Positions 37,808-48,729 are shown, numbered from the stretch's first letter. The stretch: 64,000 nucleotides of DNA from Chrysoporthe austroafricana (GCA_001051155.2 JYIP02000001.1:4774001-4838000); one strand, 5' to 3'. Numbers and translations: made by a program. The notes: a model not told the origin generated them from the letters alone.

Positions 37808-38110
37808 GCAGTCCTGCAACCAGCTTCGGTATGCTCAGCGACGGAGGACCACCTGGCATCAGCGCATGAGGTAGCCATCCGTAATCGGCCGACAAGCGCA
37901 TCCACAGGCGAGGTATCTGCAGTAGACGAGCTTCGTGGATTTGCTGAAAGATAGGGCCGCATATGGACGAACTTTTCGGGCATTACTCCTGACAATCAAG
38001 ATGAAGCGAGGCCGTATGAGCTGGCGACTGCGTCGCAGGCAGGTGACAATGCTGGCGAGTTCGAGGGACGACCTCTCAGTTAGGCAAGACTGGGTGGATT
38101 CCTGCGTTTC
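37808..38110 (+). pseudogene. Decayed reading frame interrupted only by TAG
   Basis: One frame stays open for about 300 bp except for TAG at 37952 and 38081, and ends at a third TAG (38111). Between them it reads as ordinary protein, e.g. GRIWTNFSGITPDNQDEARP. CAG-to-TAG changes are the kind produced by C-to-T mutation at CpA (RIP). The flanking frame upstream of about 37870 also looks protein-like in another phase. The family is not recognised, and chance cannot be excluded. Confidence 0.28.
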
Positions 38111-38113
38111 TAG

Positions 38114-39352
38114 AGCTGTCCGGGGAAATTTCAAGAAGGACACGACAGAAGGAGGACGTTCCTTGTTTCCTGTGCTGAGTAGGAGGGGGCGAGCACAGCC
38201 AAGTTGCTGATGTGTGAGATGCGGCTCTTCTAGCATGACTGCATTAGCATAGAGATTATCGTGTTAAACGATGTCTGAAATACCATGAATATTTTCATTG
38301 ATTCTTTATCCCATTGCCTCCTCCCTCCTTTTTCAACCCAGGGACCCCCATAACGTATTCCTCCCGTCTCTTCGGCAGCGGCATGATCAAATGACACTCG
38401 TCTTGTCTCTAGGAGGCACTTCAATAAATTTCCATTTCCGTATAATTCTGACTTTCTGATTTAAAATTCTAGTTGTATGATGCTGTGTTCATTCAGTCTG
38501 TTCAGAGTCGTGGTGCTCTGATCCTCCGCAGCATCCTGTCAGATACCATGTGAAACGGGCCGTCACATGCAAGAATTGCCAGATGCAACCGGCTATTTGG
38601 CTCGGCCTCTCCCCGTTTGGTATGAAAATATGCAAGAGAGCACTGATCAAGTGGGCAATCTCAAATCCTATCATAGGATGGGCGGTTGGCAGAGGCTTGC
38701 TAAGACCATAGGGAAGATATCCAGACCTTAAACTGCGGTTCCGATGGGCGAAGACAGCGCCACCACCGCGGAGCAGCCGATAGAGAATGAGACAGCTTAG
38801 TAAATGACTGCGAACACGGGACTTGAGCACCGATATCGTATGTACCATTTTCACGGGCACAACGCCGCCCGGGCTTCGAGACGCTTCAACATTTTCTGTC
38901 TGGGTCCAACTCCCGATATCGTACACGCCTACACAGGCAGAACACACAGACGGCGCGAGCCATCTTTACCACCCCCCGGCTCCCCCGGGAGATCCCAAAA
39001 GCCGGCCAGACTCTCCGCGCCAAAGGCTCCAAAGTCCCAAAGAACGCCATGCCATGTCGAGTGAAGATGTATATATGCGCCATATGCAGTGGGTAAATCA
39101 TCGATGTCGAGGTCTGCCGCCTAAAGCTCCCATCCCCCCACATCCCTCCCGCCGTCATCCGTGCGTCGGGTCTCGTCGAGCGGGATCGAGGCCTGCCGCT
39201 GGGGCCCTGATCTGGAGTCCGCCGCCCTTGGGGAACACGGTGCCAAGGCGTGACCTTGCTTCCGGAGCCTCACTGCAAACCACCCGCGGCCCTGCACGCC
39301 GGACGTCCCGTCCAGCTGTATCTCAGAGACTCTTCCTCCCCGCGGCGGCTCA
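38114..39352. other. Gene desert, last part, and 3' flank of PAM16
   Basis: A 152-codon minus-strand frame (38489-38947) has balanced composition but no motif, start context or splice partner that I can support. The rest is non-coding. Confidence 0.5.
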
Positions 39353-39923
39353 TCACCGGTCCTTGTAGATGTTCGGCTTCCAGCCCTCCTTGGCCTCCTT
39401 CTCTTGGGCCATCTTCTCCTGCATCGGCCGCACCTCGGCCTCGATCCGCTCCCGCGCCCGCAGGATCTTGCTCTGCAGGTAGAAGCTGCCGCCCTTCTGC
39501 GGGTCGTTGGCGTCGAACAGGCGCTTGAAGCGCTCCATAACGTCCTCCATGTCGGCCTTGCCGCCCTGCGGCGGCTTCACGTTCAGGATCTTGACGGCCT
39601 CCTCAAGGGTCATGCCGCTCGCGAGGCTCGCGCGCCCCGAGGCCGACGCGCCGCCGCCGCCGCCGGCCTTCTGCTGCGCGCGCTGGTACGAGGACGCGGC
39701 GGAGGCCTGCTTGTAGGCCTCGGCGAAGGCGCGGCCCACGACGCGGGTGCCGATGACGACGACCTGGGTTATTAGGCGGTACGCCTGGAAGAGGCAGTCC
39801 GTCAGCGCGGGGTCCACTTGAGAGCATCTGCCGGGTGGGAGGGGGGTGAGGGGATAGAGGGCAGGTAGGACGCCCTGCGCAGTCTAGCTGGGGGAGACTG
39901 TTCGGGGTTGCGGGCCTTACCAT
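39353..39923 (-). CDS. PAM16: Mitochondrial import motor subunit Pam16 (Tim16)
   Basis: The model is ATG alone (39923-39921), an intron of 136 bp (GTAAGG...TTCCAG), then 39784-39353 (144 aa). This start restores the conserved N-terminus MAYRLITQVVVIGTRVVGRAFAEAY; the continuous frame would instead start in an unlike sequence at 39817. The N-terminal hydrophobic segment is followed by an Ala/Gly-rich linker and the J-like domain (MTLEEAVKILNV, MERFKRLFDANDPQKGGSFYLQSK), which lacks the HPD motif as expected. Pam16 pairs with the J protein Pam14/Tim14 at the TIM23 channel and tunes mtHsp70. Essential in yeast. It is transcribed divergently from YIP1. Confidence 0.93.
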
Positions 39924-40653
39924 TGTGAAGAGTGGTCGGATGCGCTGGACTGCTCCTCCCGACCTGCTGCCGCGCCCGCGATGATTAGGCTGAGATGTCC
40001 CCGGGTCGAGGATGAGACGAGAGTGGCCGCTGTGTCCTGGGGCAGACGATGTGGGAGCGTGGGAGCGCGGAGGCGAAGAGTGGGATCATAGACAGAGGCT
40101 GTCTGCGAGGATATGGCGACGTGAAATTTTGCCGATTGTCGGGCGATCCGCGCAATGGATCCCGGTCGCGACGTGCCTGCCAGGGCGCCGCAGGGCTACT
40201 GGCAGAATTGCCTGCCGGGGGCGGAGGAGCTCCGGCGGGCTGCTCTGGCCAGGCCGTGCAGGCACTCAGGCAGTTACTGGCAGGGTGCCTGGGCGGCCCA
40301 GACCCCTGCCGGCCAGCTGCAGGACAAGCTGGCCCCCCCTGAACATCCTGACATCAACCTCGATGAATCGCATTTGCTGTCCAGAATCCTCTCCGACATC
40401 TGACTGACTGCCCGCACCGCGAAGCTGCCACAACGCCCGTATCGTTATCCTCCCCCAGACCACCGCATCTCTGCTGCGCATCCCTCTCTGCGCCGACGAA
40501 GGGCACCGTCATCATCACAGCGCCTGCCGCACCACCTCCAGGCAGCCCCAGAGCAAGCAAGCGGCGCCGCCCTTGACAGCCAGCCACACACGAACGAACA
40601 GCTCTCACCCTCCACCACCGCGAAAGGGGGGAAAACATATCAAAGAAGCCAGC
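39924..40653. promoter_or_regulatory. Divergent promoter region of PAM16 and YIP1
   Basis: A 730-bp spacer between two start codons facing away from each other. It holds many copies of CTGGCAG/CTGCCAG and TGCCTG around 40170-40340 in both orientations. No coding signal is seen; functional use of the motifs is inference. Confidence 0.5.
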
Positions 40654-41759
40654 ATGGCGCAGTACGGCTACGGCGCACAGGGCCAGGGGAACCCGGCCTA
40701 CGCGCCCCAGTCCGCCCAGAACCTCCAGTTCTACCCGTCCTCGTACGGCGCGCCGGGCGACGTCTCGGGCCACGCGGGGGCGGCGCAGGCCTCCTACGGC
40801 TACGGCGCCCCCACCGGCACGATGGGCGGCGGCGGCGGCGGCGGCGGCGGCGCGGCGAACTTTGGCTTCGGCCCCGCCGCCGGCGTCTCGGGGCGCATGG
40901 GCGAGCAGGGCGGGCTGAAGACGGGCTGGCTCGCCGCCTTCTCGGCCGAGGGCTACGAGGGCGAGCCGTCGCTGCTGGAGGAGCTGGACATCAACTTTTC
41001 GCACATCCAGGCAAAGGTAGGCCCGGCCTCCCCCTTCCCCCCACAGACCCTCTATCCCCTCCCGCTCTGGATATGTATACACAGGTGCTAACCGGCGCTG
41101 CCCTCCCCCCCCAATAGACAATAGCGGTCCTCAACCCCTTCCGGCGAATCGACCAGCACCTGATGGACGACAGCGACATCATAGGGCCGCTGATCTTCCT
41201 CATCTGCTTCGGCTTCCTGCTCGCCCTCTCCGGCACCCTCCACTTTGGCTACGTCTACGGCCTGTCGCTGATGGGCTCCACCTCGCTGCACGTCATCATC
41301 AGCCTCATGACGCCGCAGGACGACGCCGACCCGGGCCACAACCCCTCCCCGGCCGGCGCGACCCCCTACGCCGCCGCATCCCCGCAGCCGCCATCAGGGG
41401 GCGCGTCCGGTGGCAGCCACCAATATCACGCCGCCAACGAGCTGTCGGCGACGCTCACTTGGAGCCGGAGCGCGTCCGTGCTCGGCTACTGCATCATCCC
41501 GCTGCTCGCCATGAGCGTCCTCGGCGTCTTCATGCCCATGGACACCCCCATGGGCATCGTCATGACCTCCGCCGCCATCATGTGGTGCACGTACAGCGCC
41601 TCCGGCATGTTCTGCGCCGTCGGGCGCCTGCGGAGCATGCGCGGCCTCGTCGCGTACCCGCTCGCCCTGTTCTACGTCGGTTTTGGCATTATGACCATCT
41701 TCTCGTCCCGGGGGTCCGGGAACATGGCTAAGATCGTCGGCGGCGCGGGGGCTTCGTAG
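40654..41759 (+). CDS. YIP1: Yip1-family Rab-interacting membrane protein
   Basis: Two exons, 40654-41016 and 41118-41759 (334 aa). The cytosolic N-terminus is rich in Gly, Tyr, Gln and Ala, with a run of nine Gly. It is followed by the conserved EEPSLLEELDINFSHI-like segment (here EPSLLEELDINFSHIQAK) joined over the intron to TIAVLNPFR. The Yip1 domain has about five membrane helices: DSDIIGPLIFLICFGFLLAL, GYVYGLSLMGSTSLHVIISL, ASVLGYCIIPLLAMSVLGV, TPMGIVMTSAAIMWCTYSAS and the last helix near 310-325. A Ser/Gly/Pro insert lies between helices 2 and 3. Yip1 binds Ypt1/Ypt31-type GTPases and acts in ER-to-Golgi vesicle formation. ATG at 40654 was chosen because upstream in-frame residues look like leader. 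Confidence 0.93.
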
Positions 41760-42201
41760 GCTTGCTCCGCTTGGCTGGGTGGCGGGTCTGGCCTTGGGAG
41801 GAAGGGAATCACCAGGACGGGTGTGTGTGTACGTTTACGAGAAGGGCACAGACAGACATCTGCATGTTAGCATAGCATCATTCAATTGAAGAAAAAAAGA
41901 CAGAATCCTTTCACTCTGTCGGTGGCCTCTAAACGCCTATCCTGACAATATGCGTGCTTATTGACTCCGTCATTCTGCCCTCCCCACGGGCAATTAAAAA
42001 AAAGTCTTGCAGTCGTAAATCCCCGTTACCGGTGGTGAAAACCCCTTCCCTGGATGGAAAAAAAAAAAAAAAAAAGACATTCCTGAACGCCGAACAAAAC
42101 CCTTTCCCTTGTTGAAAACAATATAAAAAACACATTCTTCCCTGCGTTGTTGGCCAGAAGATGGAGAGAGGCCGGTGTCGGTATCAACTTGCGCTCAACT
42201 T
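41760..42201. other. Convergent 3' spacer of YIP1 and RCC1
   Basis: The tail regions of two convergent genes. It contains a 17-A run (42059-42075) and an imperfect duplication (42035-42150). Confidence 0.6.
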
Positions 42202-44323
42202 TCAGGCCGCCTCGCCCTGCACGCTGGCCAGCATGCCATACTGGCCGCCGGCGCCGGCCCAGACGATCTTCCTGTCGCGCACGGCGGTGTTGTCGATGAG
42301 GGTGGGGGTCAGCACGTCGCCGTCCGTCTCGCCGACGCCGCACTGGTAGTTGGCGTTGAAGCCCCAGCTGTAGACGCGGCCCTCGCGGGTGACGGCGAGG
42401 GACGTGTCGGTGCCGGAGTCGGCGCGGGCGACGGGCGCGGGGATGGCCAGCGCGGTGGGCACCTTGAGGATGCGGGGGGCGCCGCGGTCGTCGTACACGC
42501 AGTTCTCGGCGGTGAGGGCCTCGCGGGGCACGCCGGTCTGGTTGCCGTCGACGCGGCCGAAGACGAGGAGGCGGCCGTCGTCCGTCAGGGCGAGCGAGTG
42601 GTGCTCGCCGCCGGCGATGTCGGTGATGGTGTACGATTTGAGGGCCTCGACGAGCGTGGGCTGCAGCAGGGTGGCGTCGGCCTCGCCGGCGTCGTCGGCG
42701 CCGACGCCGAGCTGGCAGAAGTTGTTGAGCCCCCAGGCCCAGACGCGGCCCTGGTCGTCGAGCGCGAACGAGTGGTACGAGCCGCAGGCGATCTTGGTGA
42801 CGCGGACGCCGCGCTTGAATGACAGGCCGGCCGGCCGCAGCGCCGACGCCTTCATGTCGCGCTCGACGACGCGGCGGCCCAGCTGGTTCTGCTCGGCGGC
42901 GCCCCACGTCTGGACGCGGCCCTTGGTGTCGAGGGTCATGACGTGGTTGGAGCCGGTGGCAATGGCGACCACCTTGGTGGGCTCGGGGAGGAGAACGGGG
43001 CACGTCTGGATGTGCGTGTCCTTGTTGAAGCCCAGGATGCCATCAGAGGCCTGTGCGCGCGTGGTTAACAGGTGAGAGGGACGAGGGGTTGGGAAGAGGG
43101 GGGAGGGGGCGAGAGGTGAGACTTACGCGAAACGTGCCCCAGGAGTAGACGCGGCCGTCCTCGGTGAGCGCAAACGAGGCGCTGTCGGTGGCGGCAACCT
43201 GCACGAACTTGGTGCCAGGTGCGATGTTCTTGGTGTCGACCTCAGCAGGGGTGCTCTCGCGGGGGTTGAGGCCAGAGTCGTCTTCATCATCCGAGTCCTC
43301 GGCGTCGTCGACGTCGCGCAGACCGCCCTCCCACTGGGTGTCGCGGCCGAGGGTGCCCTGGTCGTTGACGCCCCAGGTGAGGATCTTGTTGTCCTTGGTG
43401 AGGGCGATGCCGTGCATGCCGCCGCAGGCGACCTGGACGACGCCGACGGGCGCGGCGGACAGCAGCGCGTTCTTTCGCGGGCGCTTCACGTCGATGGGCT
43501 TCTTGCCGTCGATCTTGCTGGCGCCGAGGCCTAGCTCGCCGGCGCTGCCCTCGCCGAAGACGAAAACATCAAGAGACTCGGTGGGTGCAAAGTTGATCTG
43601 AACACCGATCTTGACCTTCGGGGTGCGGTCAGCCTGCTTCTTCGGGGCGGCCTTGGCCTTCTTCTCGCCGGTGACCTTGGTCTTCTTGGCAACAGGTGCC
43701 TCATCCTCGTCGTCATCAGGCGACTTGCGCTTCGCGGCAGTCTTCACAGTGATGGTCGAAGCGGCCTTGGATTTACCAGCGGCAGGCTTCTTAGCCGTGG
43801 CCTTGGCCTTCTTCTCGCCAGTTACCTTGGTCTTCTTGGCAACAGGTGCCTCATCCTCGTCGTCATAAGGTGACTTGCGCTTCGTGGCAGTCTTCGCAGT
43901 GATAGTCGAAGCGGCCTTGGATTTACCAGCAGCGGCAGGCTTCTTGGCCGCAGCCTTGGACTTGGGAACAGCAGTCTTTCTAGCTGCCTTCTTCGTGGCG
44001 GCGGCCTTCTCAGCCGTCTTGGTCTTCTTGGGGGCAGGGCCCTCGTTCTCCTTCTCGTCCTCACCGTCGTCGTCACTGGAGGCCTTGCGCTTACGCGACA
44101 TGTTGGCGCGCGGGGCGGGGACCTTGCCAGTGGACTTGACGGCGGACTTCTTGGTTGCGGCGGCGGCAGCGGTGTTGTTCTTCTTGTTGTTGGTGGTGGC
44201 CGTGATGGCGTCCGACTTGGTCTTGGCCGCCTTCTTCGCGGCGTTCTTCTCCTTGGTGGTGACGGCCTTGGGCGCGGCCTTGCTTGGGCCGCGGCCCTTT
44301 GCAGTGGCCTTCTTGGGAGGCAT
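42202..44323 (-). CDS. RCC1-type Ran guanine-nucleotide exchange factor with long basic N-terminus
   Basis: Two exons on the minus strand, 44323-43127 and 43050-42202 (681 aa). Residues 1-230 are Lys/Ala/Ser-rich with several nuclear-localisation-like clusters (AKKTKVTGEKKAK) and contain a tandem duplication of about 55 residues. Residues from about 245 form the seven-bladed RCC1 propeller: VFVFGEGSAGELGLG, VQVACGGMHGIALTKDNKIL, WGVNDQGTLGRD, KIACGSYHSFALDDQGRVWA, WGLNNFCQLG, DIAGGEHHSLALTDDG, SLAVTREGRVYSWGFNANYQ and the final GAGGQYGMLAS. Fungal orthologues (Pim1/Srm1) load Ran with GTP on chromatin, driving nuclear transport and spindle control. The family's strong repeat pattern makes the call firm; orthology to Srm1 is inferred. 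Confidence 0.93.
43640..43960 (-). repeat. Tandem coding duplication in RCC1 N-terminus
   Basis: Two adjacent near-identical units of about 160 bp encode KSKAASTIT(A/V)KTA(T/A)KRKSP followed by DDEDEAPVAKKTKVTGEKKA. Differences are few (for instance Y versus D after KRKSP), suggesting recent duplication in frame. Confidence 0.85.
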
Positions 44324-45956
44324 GATTGGTTTGATGTGAGATGACTTGGGATGTGGTGACGGGGTGTTTGAGAGCCGGGTGAATCAAACGCGCACTTGGT
44401 GCTGCGTTCGTGAGATGGTGATGAGATGGGTGCGGTGGATGAGGGTGGTGTCGCGCGTCAAAATAAACGCGCTGTGTGCGGAGGTGTGGGATTGAGGGAA
44501 ACTGACGGTGAAATGGGTATGCAACCTGCGAAAACGGTGTTTGCTTCTTACGAGATTGGTTGGCTGGTGGTTGAGCTGACCTGACCTGAAATCTCGAGGA
44601 CGCGTTCTGTGGTCGCAAGAAAATAGAAAGGCGACCGCGGTGGATGGAGGAGATATTTTGTACTTGTGGAGTGCGAGGTGAGGTCGAGGTTGCAGGGATC
44701 CCGCTGCTTCGGCCGGCGCGCTGCAGAAATACAATAAGGTACAATAAACACCGCCGAAGGCCCCGCGCTACTGCAAGTACCCATACGTGCTATTGTACTA
44801 TTCACCCATTCACCCATTGTGATCACCATGCAGAGCTAGCTTGAGCCTCATTCATACTGAGTTATGCACCCATTCAATCGAGGACATTGTATTCGAGGAC
44901 ACGCACCGTCCCCAGTCAACGGCAGCAGAGCCCCAGGAGGTCCAGGAATAGCACCCGGGCCCCTAAACAGGTGGGAGAAATGAGAAGAACCCCTGCTCTT
45001 GCTTACGAGCAGAAGGCCTGCTTGCCCAGAGGAGGCGCTGCGCGACGGCGTCGGACATGAGCTAATCGAGAGAGAGAGAGCCTTGGCATCAGACCTAGAC
45101 GATGTTGAATTACAAATTCCGACAAACGCGGGCGTTGATGTCCGTCGCATCGTCTGCACAAGCGCGCATGGCCACGACGCTGTCCATCTCGGCACGCCGC
45201 CCGCTCCCACGATAACCTCTCGCCCTCGCCAATGGGTATGTTCATCCCGATGTCTCGGAAGCAATCTCGAGACCCGGATGTCGGGTGCAGAGTGCTTGTC
45301 TCGGCACGTTGCCGCGAGTGAAGCACCCAGACAGTCGCGGGCAAAGTCGACAGTACCTATGGGCCGCGACGGGTAGTCTCATACTACTATCTATGCCGCC
45401 ATGAGAGAGAAGACGCGAGCCTCGCAGCGTCGAAAGTGTGGGCGCCACCAAGTATATATATAAAATTAAGAACCACAGCCTCGTCTGCTAATTTCTCCTC
45501 CACCGGCTGAGAGGCGCCGCAGTGGCTGGACTATGACCATCCACACCGATGCGCACATCCTAAGCTGACCAACCAGGACGTCGAGTTGGATGGACACTGG
45601 CCTGCAGACCCGGCGGCATCACCAGTGACGTCTTACGAGATTCATCTCCTCTGCCCCTCACCTGGCGCCGCCTGACCCCGATCTGACGTCGTCGCTGAAT
45701 AACATCACTTTCTCGGCTGCAGGGAACTTCTGCGTGTCCGTGTAAGCTGATATCGTTCTGCAACGGGCCTGCTTACTGCGCGACCCTCGATCTGCCCCCC
45801 TTCATACCTCTCCGTTCCTCATAAAGAAACAGCCGACGGCACCCTTTCTCGCCCTTTATCGTCATGTTCTTCATTATCCCCCCTCCTGGGATCGAAGCAC
45901 GTCGATACATTACCCCCTCCCACAAAGAGACAGAAAAAGAGAAAAAGAAAAGAGCC
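44324..45956. other. Intergenic, no gene recognised
   Basis: It includes the RCC1 promoter (44324 to about 44750). Frames at 44848-45451 on both strands overlap each other and have no motif. AT-rich TATATATATAAAA near 45455 may be a promoter element for the small secreted protein at 45957. Confidence 0.55.
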
Positions 45957-46157
45957 ATGACGCGCGCCACGCCCGCGATCTCCCTCCTGGCCGCCCTGCT
46001 CCTCACCCTCGCACGGCCGTCCGCCGGCCTCGTCACGTACCAGGTGTGCCGCCTGCAGTGCACCGCCGTCTACGAGCTGTGCATGCTCGACTACGGCAAC
46101 TACGACACGTGCAGCGGCGACTCGAGGGCGTGCGTGCGGAAGTGCATGCCCGCATAG
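45957..46157 (+). CDS. Small secreted cysteine-rich protein
   Basis: 66 codons. A signal peptide is evident (MTRATPAISLLAALLLTLAR then PSAG), followed by a mature chain of about 42 residues with six Cys (VCRLQC, ELC, DTC, RAC, RKC). The C-x3-C-x6-C spacing recalls short fungal secreted proteins of the zygote-specific-like type, but this is only a resemblance. The frame extends upstream to 45864, but those residues lack a signal peptide, so the ATG at 45957, preceded by an A/G-rich leader, was chosen. Six Cys could form three disulfides. Function unknown; effector or antimicrobial roles would be speculation. Confidence 0.7.
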   Translation: MTRATPAISLLAALLLTLARPSAGLVTYQVCRLQCTAVYELCMLDYGNYDTCSGDSRACVRKCMPA

Positions 46158-46970
46158 CGTAGCGGCGCGGCGCGGCGGACCAACCAACCGAGCGAGCGAG
46201 CGCGGCTTCGTGGCATTGGTTCCGGGGCGCGCTACGTACAGTATTTTTGAACAAAACGTCTTCGACCGTGCGATTGGACCTTATTTGGTCCCGACGAGGT
46301 GGAGAGGACCGCAGGGGCATACAAGGATTGATATAACGTCCTGTCCGGGGCAGCGAGAATATCGGCCGAGCCACCGGGCGGCCGAGCCACCGGGCTCAAG
46401 ACTGGGCAAGCCATACGCCCCAGAAGACACAGCCTCTGGAAGGACATGGGGACATAGATTACTGTATAAATCCAGGGCACGGGCGGACACGGCAGAGAAT
46501 GGTGCATCATAGCGAATTGGTTTCTGACTTTTGGGTATCTCATTGTTCCTCCATCTCCATCATGCGCCTAAGAATAAATCATTCTGTGCTCCAAACACGC
46601 GGCGGGTCGCATCTCCTGCGGTTCCTCATCTGGCCGGGCGCATCGCGGCAGCTGCTTAGATGGTCTGCGGCGGGTCCTGGAGGAGAGATCGGCCGGCGCC
46701 ACGGCGACAGGCTTCCGGTGGGAGCCCCGTCCCGTCCGCCGGCCCTTTCAGGTCCTCCACGCCACACCAGCGCCGGCCGTGACACCCGTCATGGCCTCTT
46801 CAGGCGCTCCTAGCCTAGTCATATATACGAGATGATATCGTCACTGTCGTTATCGCACCTCACCCCCGTTCCGCCGCCCGGCACCAACCCCCCGGCCCAT
46901 TGTTTCCCGGGCGAAGGCGTGTGTTGAGCCGGGCCGGACGTCTCCCCCCCCCCCGCCGCCGCCGCTGCGC
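46158..46970. other. Intergenic, no gene recognised
   Basis: The 3' flanks of the small secreted gene and of the cysteine-rich DUF7871 gene. Overlapping frames of about 100 codons on both strands carry no motif. Confidence 0.55.
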
Positions 46971-47303
46971 CTATTTCTTGGTCGTGAAGTCGATCTCGTT
47001 CGGGTTGCTGCCACCCGCGCCGGCCCCGCCCTTCTCGCACGTGCAGGCCCCGGCGGCGCGGAGGCCGCAGGCGCACGAGGCGGAGGCGGCGGGCCTGACG
47101 TTCTCGGTGGCGGCCTTGTCGCAGGAGCACTGGAGGGCGGGCTTCGCGCCGCAGGAGCAGGTTGCCTTCTGGGCTGGGGATGGGTGTCAGCAGCGGTTGG
47201 CCATAAGGGGGGAGGGCAAGCGAGGCATGGCCGTGAGCTTACCGCAGACGCACGAGTCGCCGCCCTTGCCGCAGCAGGTGGAGGGCTTCGCAACGGTTGC
47301 CAT
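46971..47303 (-). CDS. Cysteine-rich DUF7871-type protein, possible metal binder
   Basis: Two exons on the minus strand, 47303-47243 and 47173-46971 (87 aa), intron GTAAGC...CCCCAG. The start MATVAKPSTCCGKGGDSCVC and repeated CxC units (ATCSCGAKPALQCSCDKAAT, SACACGLRAAGACTCEK) match a widespread Pezizomycotina family. The tail NEIDFTTKK is also typical. Sixteen Cys in 87 residues, mostly as CxC or CC, with no signal peptide, suggest a cytosolic metallothionein-like metal ligand; this function is inferred from composition, not shown. The two acceptor-like CCCAG sites are adjacent; only the upstream one keeps the frame. Confidence 0.85.
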
Positions 47304-47971
47304 TGTGGTGTGATGGGTTGGGCTTGTCGGGTAGCGAGGTGCGAGGCGGTGTGGGTTTGGTACAGAGTTTGGAGAGGAGAGAAGTGTCAAGAGGCGAGGG
47401 CAGTCTTGCGCTGGGAGTTCAAGATGCTGTATGCAGGGTCGAGTGAGGTGGGAGAGGAGGAGGAGGGGAGACACGGCTGGATTTATATAGCTGGGCGGGC
47501 TGCGCTGGCGGCAGTTGCGGTTCTAGGCTCTGGGCCGCTGCTGAATAGCGCTGGCGCCGGCGCTGGCAGCCAGCCAGTGGCGTTGGGGGGTGGGTCGATG
47601 CCGGGTGACATCGCACCAAGCTGCAGGAACCCAGCATGCCCAGGTGCCCCAGCGGGCAGGGATGGGGCCTCTGCCGGCGTGCCGGTGAAGCGTAAGCAGG
47701 CCGAATTGGAGCGCCGCCGATTCGCTGGAGATGATCTCTGGCGAATCGGCGCGACTCCATTTCGACCAACCCGTGAGCCGCCCCGACATGTCATCACACT
47801 CGTGTCATCGCTCGCCCGGCCTGACACGGCATGGCATGACACCCTGGCATGACACGCCCCCGGAGCCTCATCGTCTTTGGGTCTCGCCTCATTGGCCAGT
47901 GCCCCGGCGGAGACGTCCCGCCTGTCGTGGACGGTGACCTCGTGTGCCCCCGTCGCAGGAGCCGTGCCAGC

Positions 47972-48028
<57 letters not shown>
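47972..48028 (+). repeat. (CTGG)n tetranucleotide microsatellite, about 14 copies
   Basis: An uninterrupted CTGG repeat of 57 bp. It is not a multiple of three and lies in non-coding sequence, so the chance frames over it are not genes. Confidence 0.95.
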
Positions 48029-48729
48029 GGCGGTAGCCTTCTCGGCAGGCAGCCTCTGGCGTGTGTCGAGGACCGTTCGTTTGCTGCTCCATGGCATGTA
48101 TGGCGTGGGGTCGTGTTGGGGGTTCATCATGGACTCTGCGGGGAGCTATACGTCCAGATGATGTTTACGATCCTACATGGGCCAGTACCAGAAATTCCTT
48201 CTCGCCAGGAAACTACGACGAGCTTGGTATACCCGTCCAAATGCTAGTGAACTCACGACAGCAGTGGAGAATGTCGACTCTAGAGTACACCGTCTCTCCA
48301 ACTGCTGTGGCTTACAACACACAGGGCAACTTCGAAGCCATTGGCTCTCTTCAGTGAGTTATATTGGACAATTTATGAAGCAGACATGTGGGAGTTATTG
48401 TCCGAGTTGGCCATGATGCCCGGTCGTCAATCTCTAGGCACGATCGCACTCTACGTTAGGGGCCAAGGGCGAGTCCTTTAATCGCCCTTGCTCCGGTATG
48501 TTTCTCTCGCCGGGCTCATCAGCTCTACTAATGTTCCTATTCTCTCCCGTCTCGCCGTGGCAAAATCTACGTGGCACCGCGTCGTCACCTCCTCGATAGC
48601 GCCTACTTCACGATGCTGAGCCTCCCGGTCCTGAACGCACTTCTCCTTTGTGAGCATGCGGGCTCATCACTAACTGATCTTGGGCTTGGGCTGGCTGACG
48701 TCGCGAAACTATTCGAGCCTCAACGTGAT

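Noticed and set aside
38489..38947. 152-codon minus-strand frame in the gene desert
   Set aside because: Balanced composition, but no family motif or supporting exon; kept only as a note in the gap entry.
47483..48247. Long frames on both strands across the CTGG repeat
   Set aside because: Created by the tetranucleotide repeat, which is open in several frames; no conserved sequence outside it.
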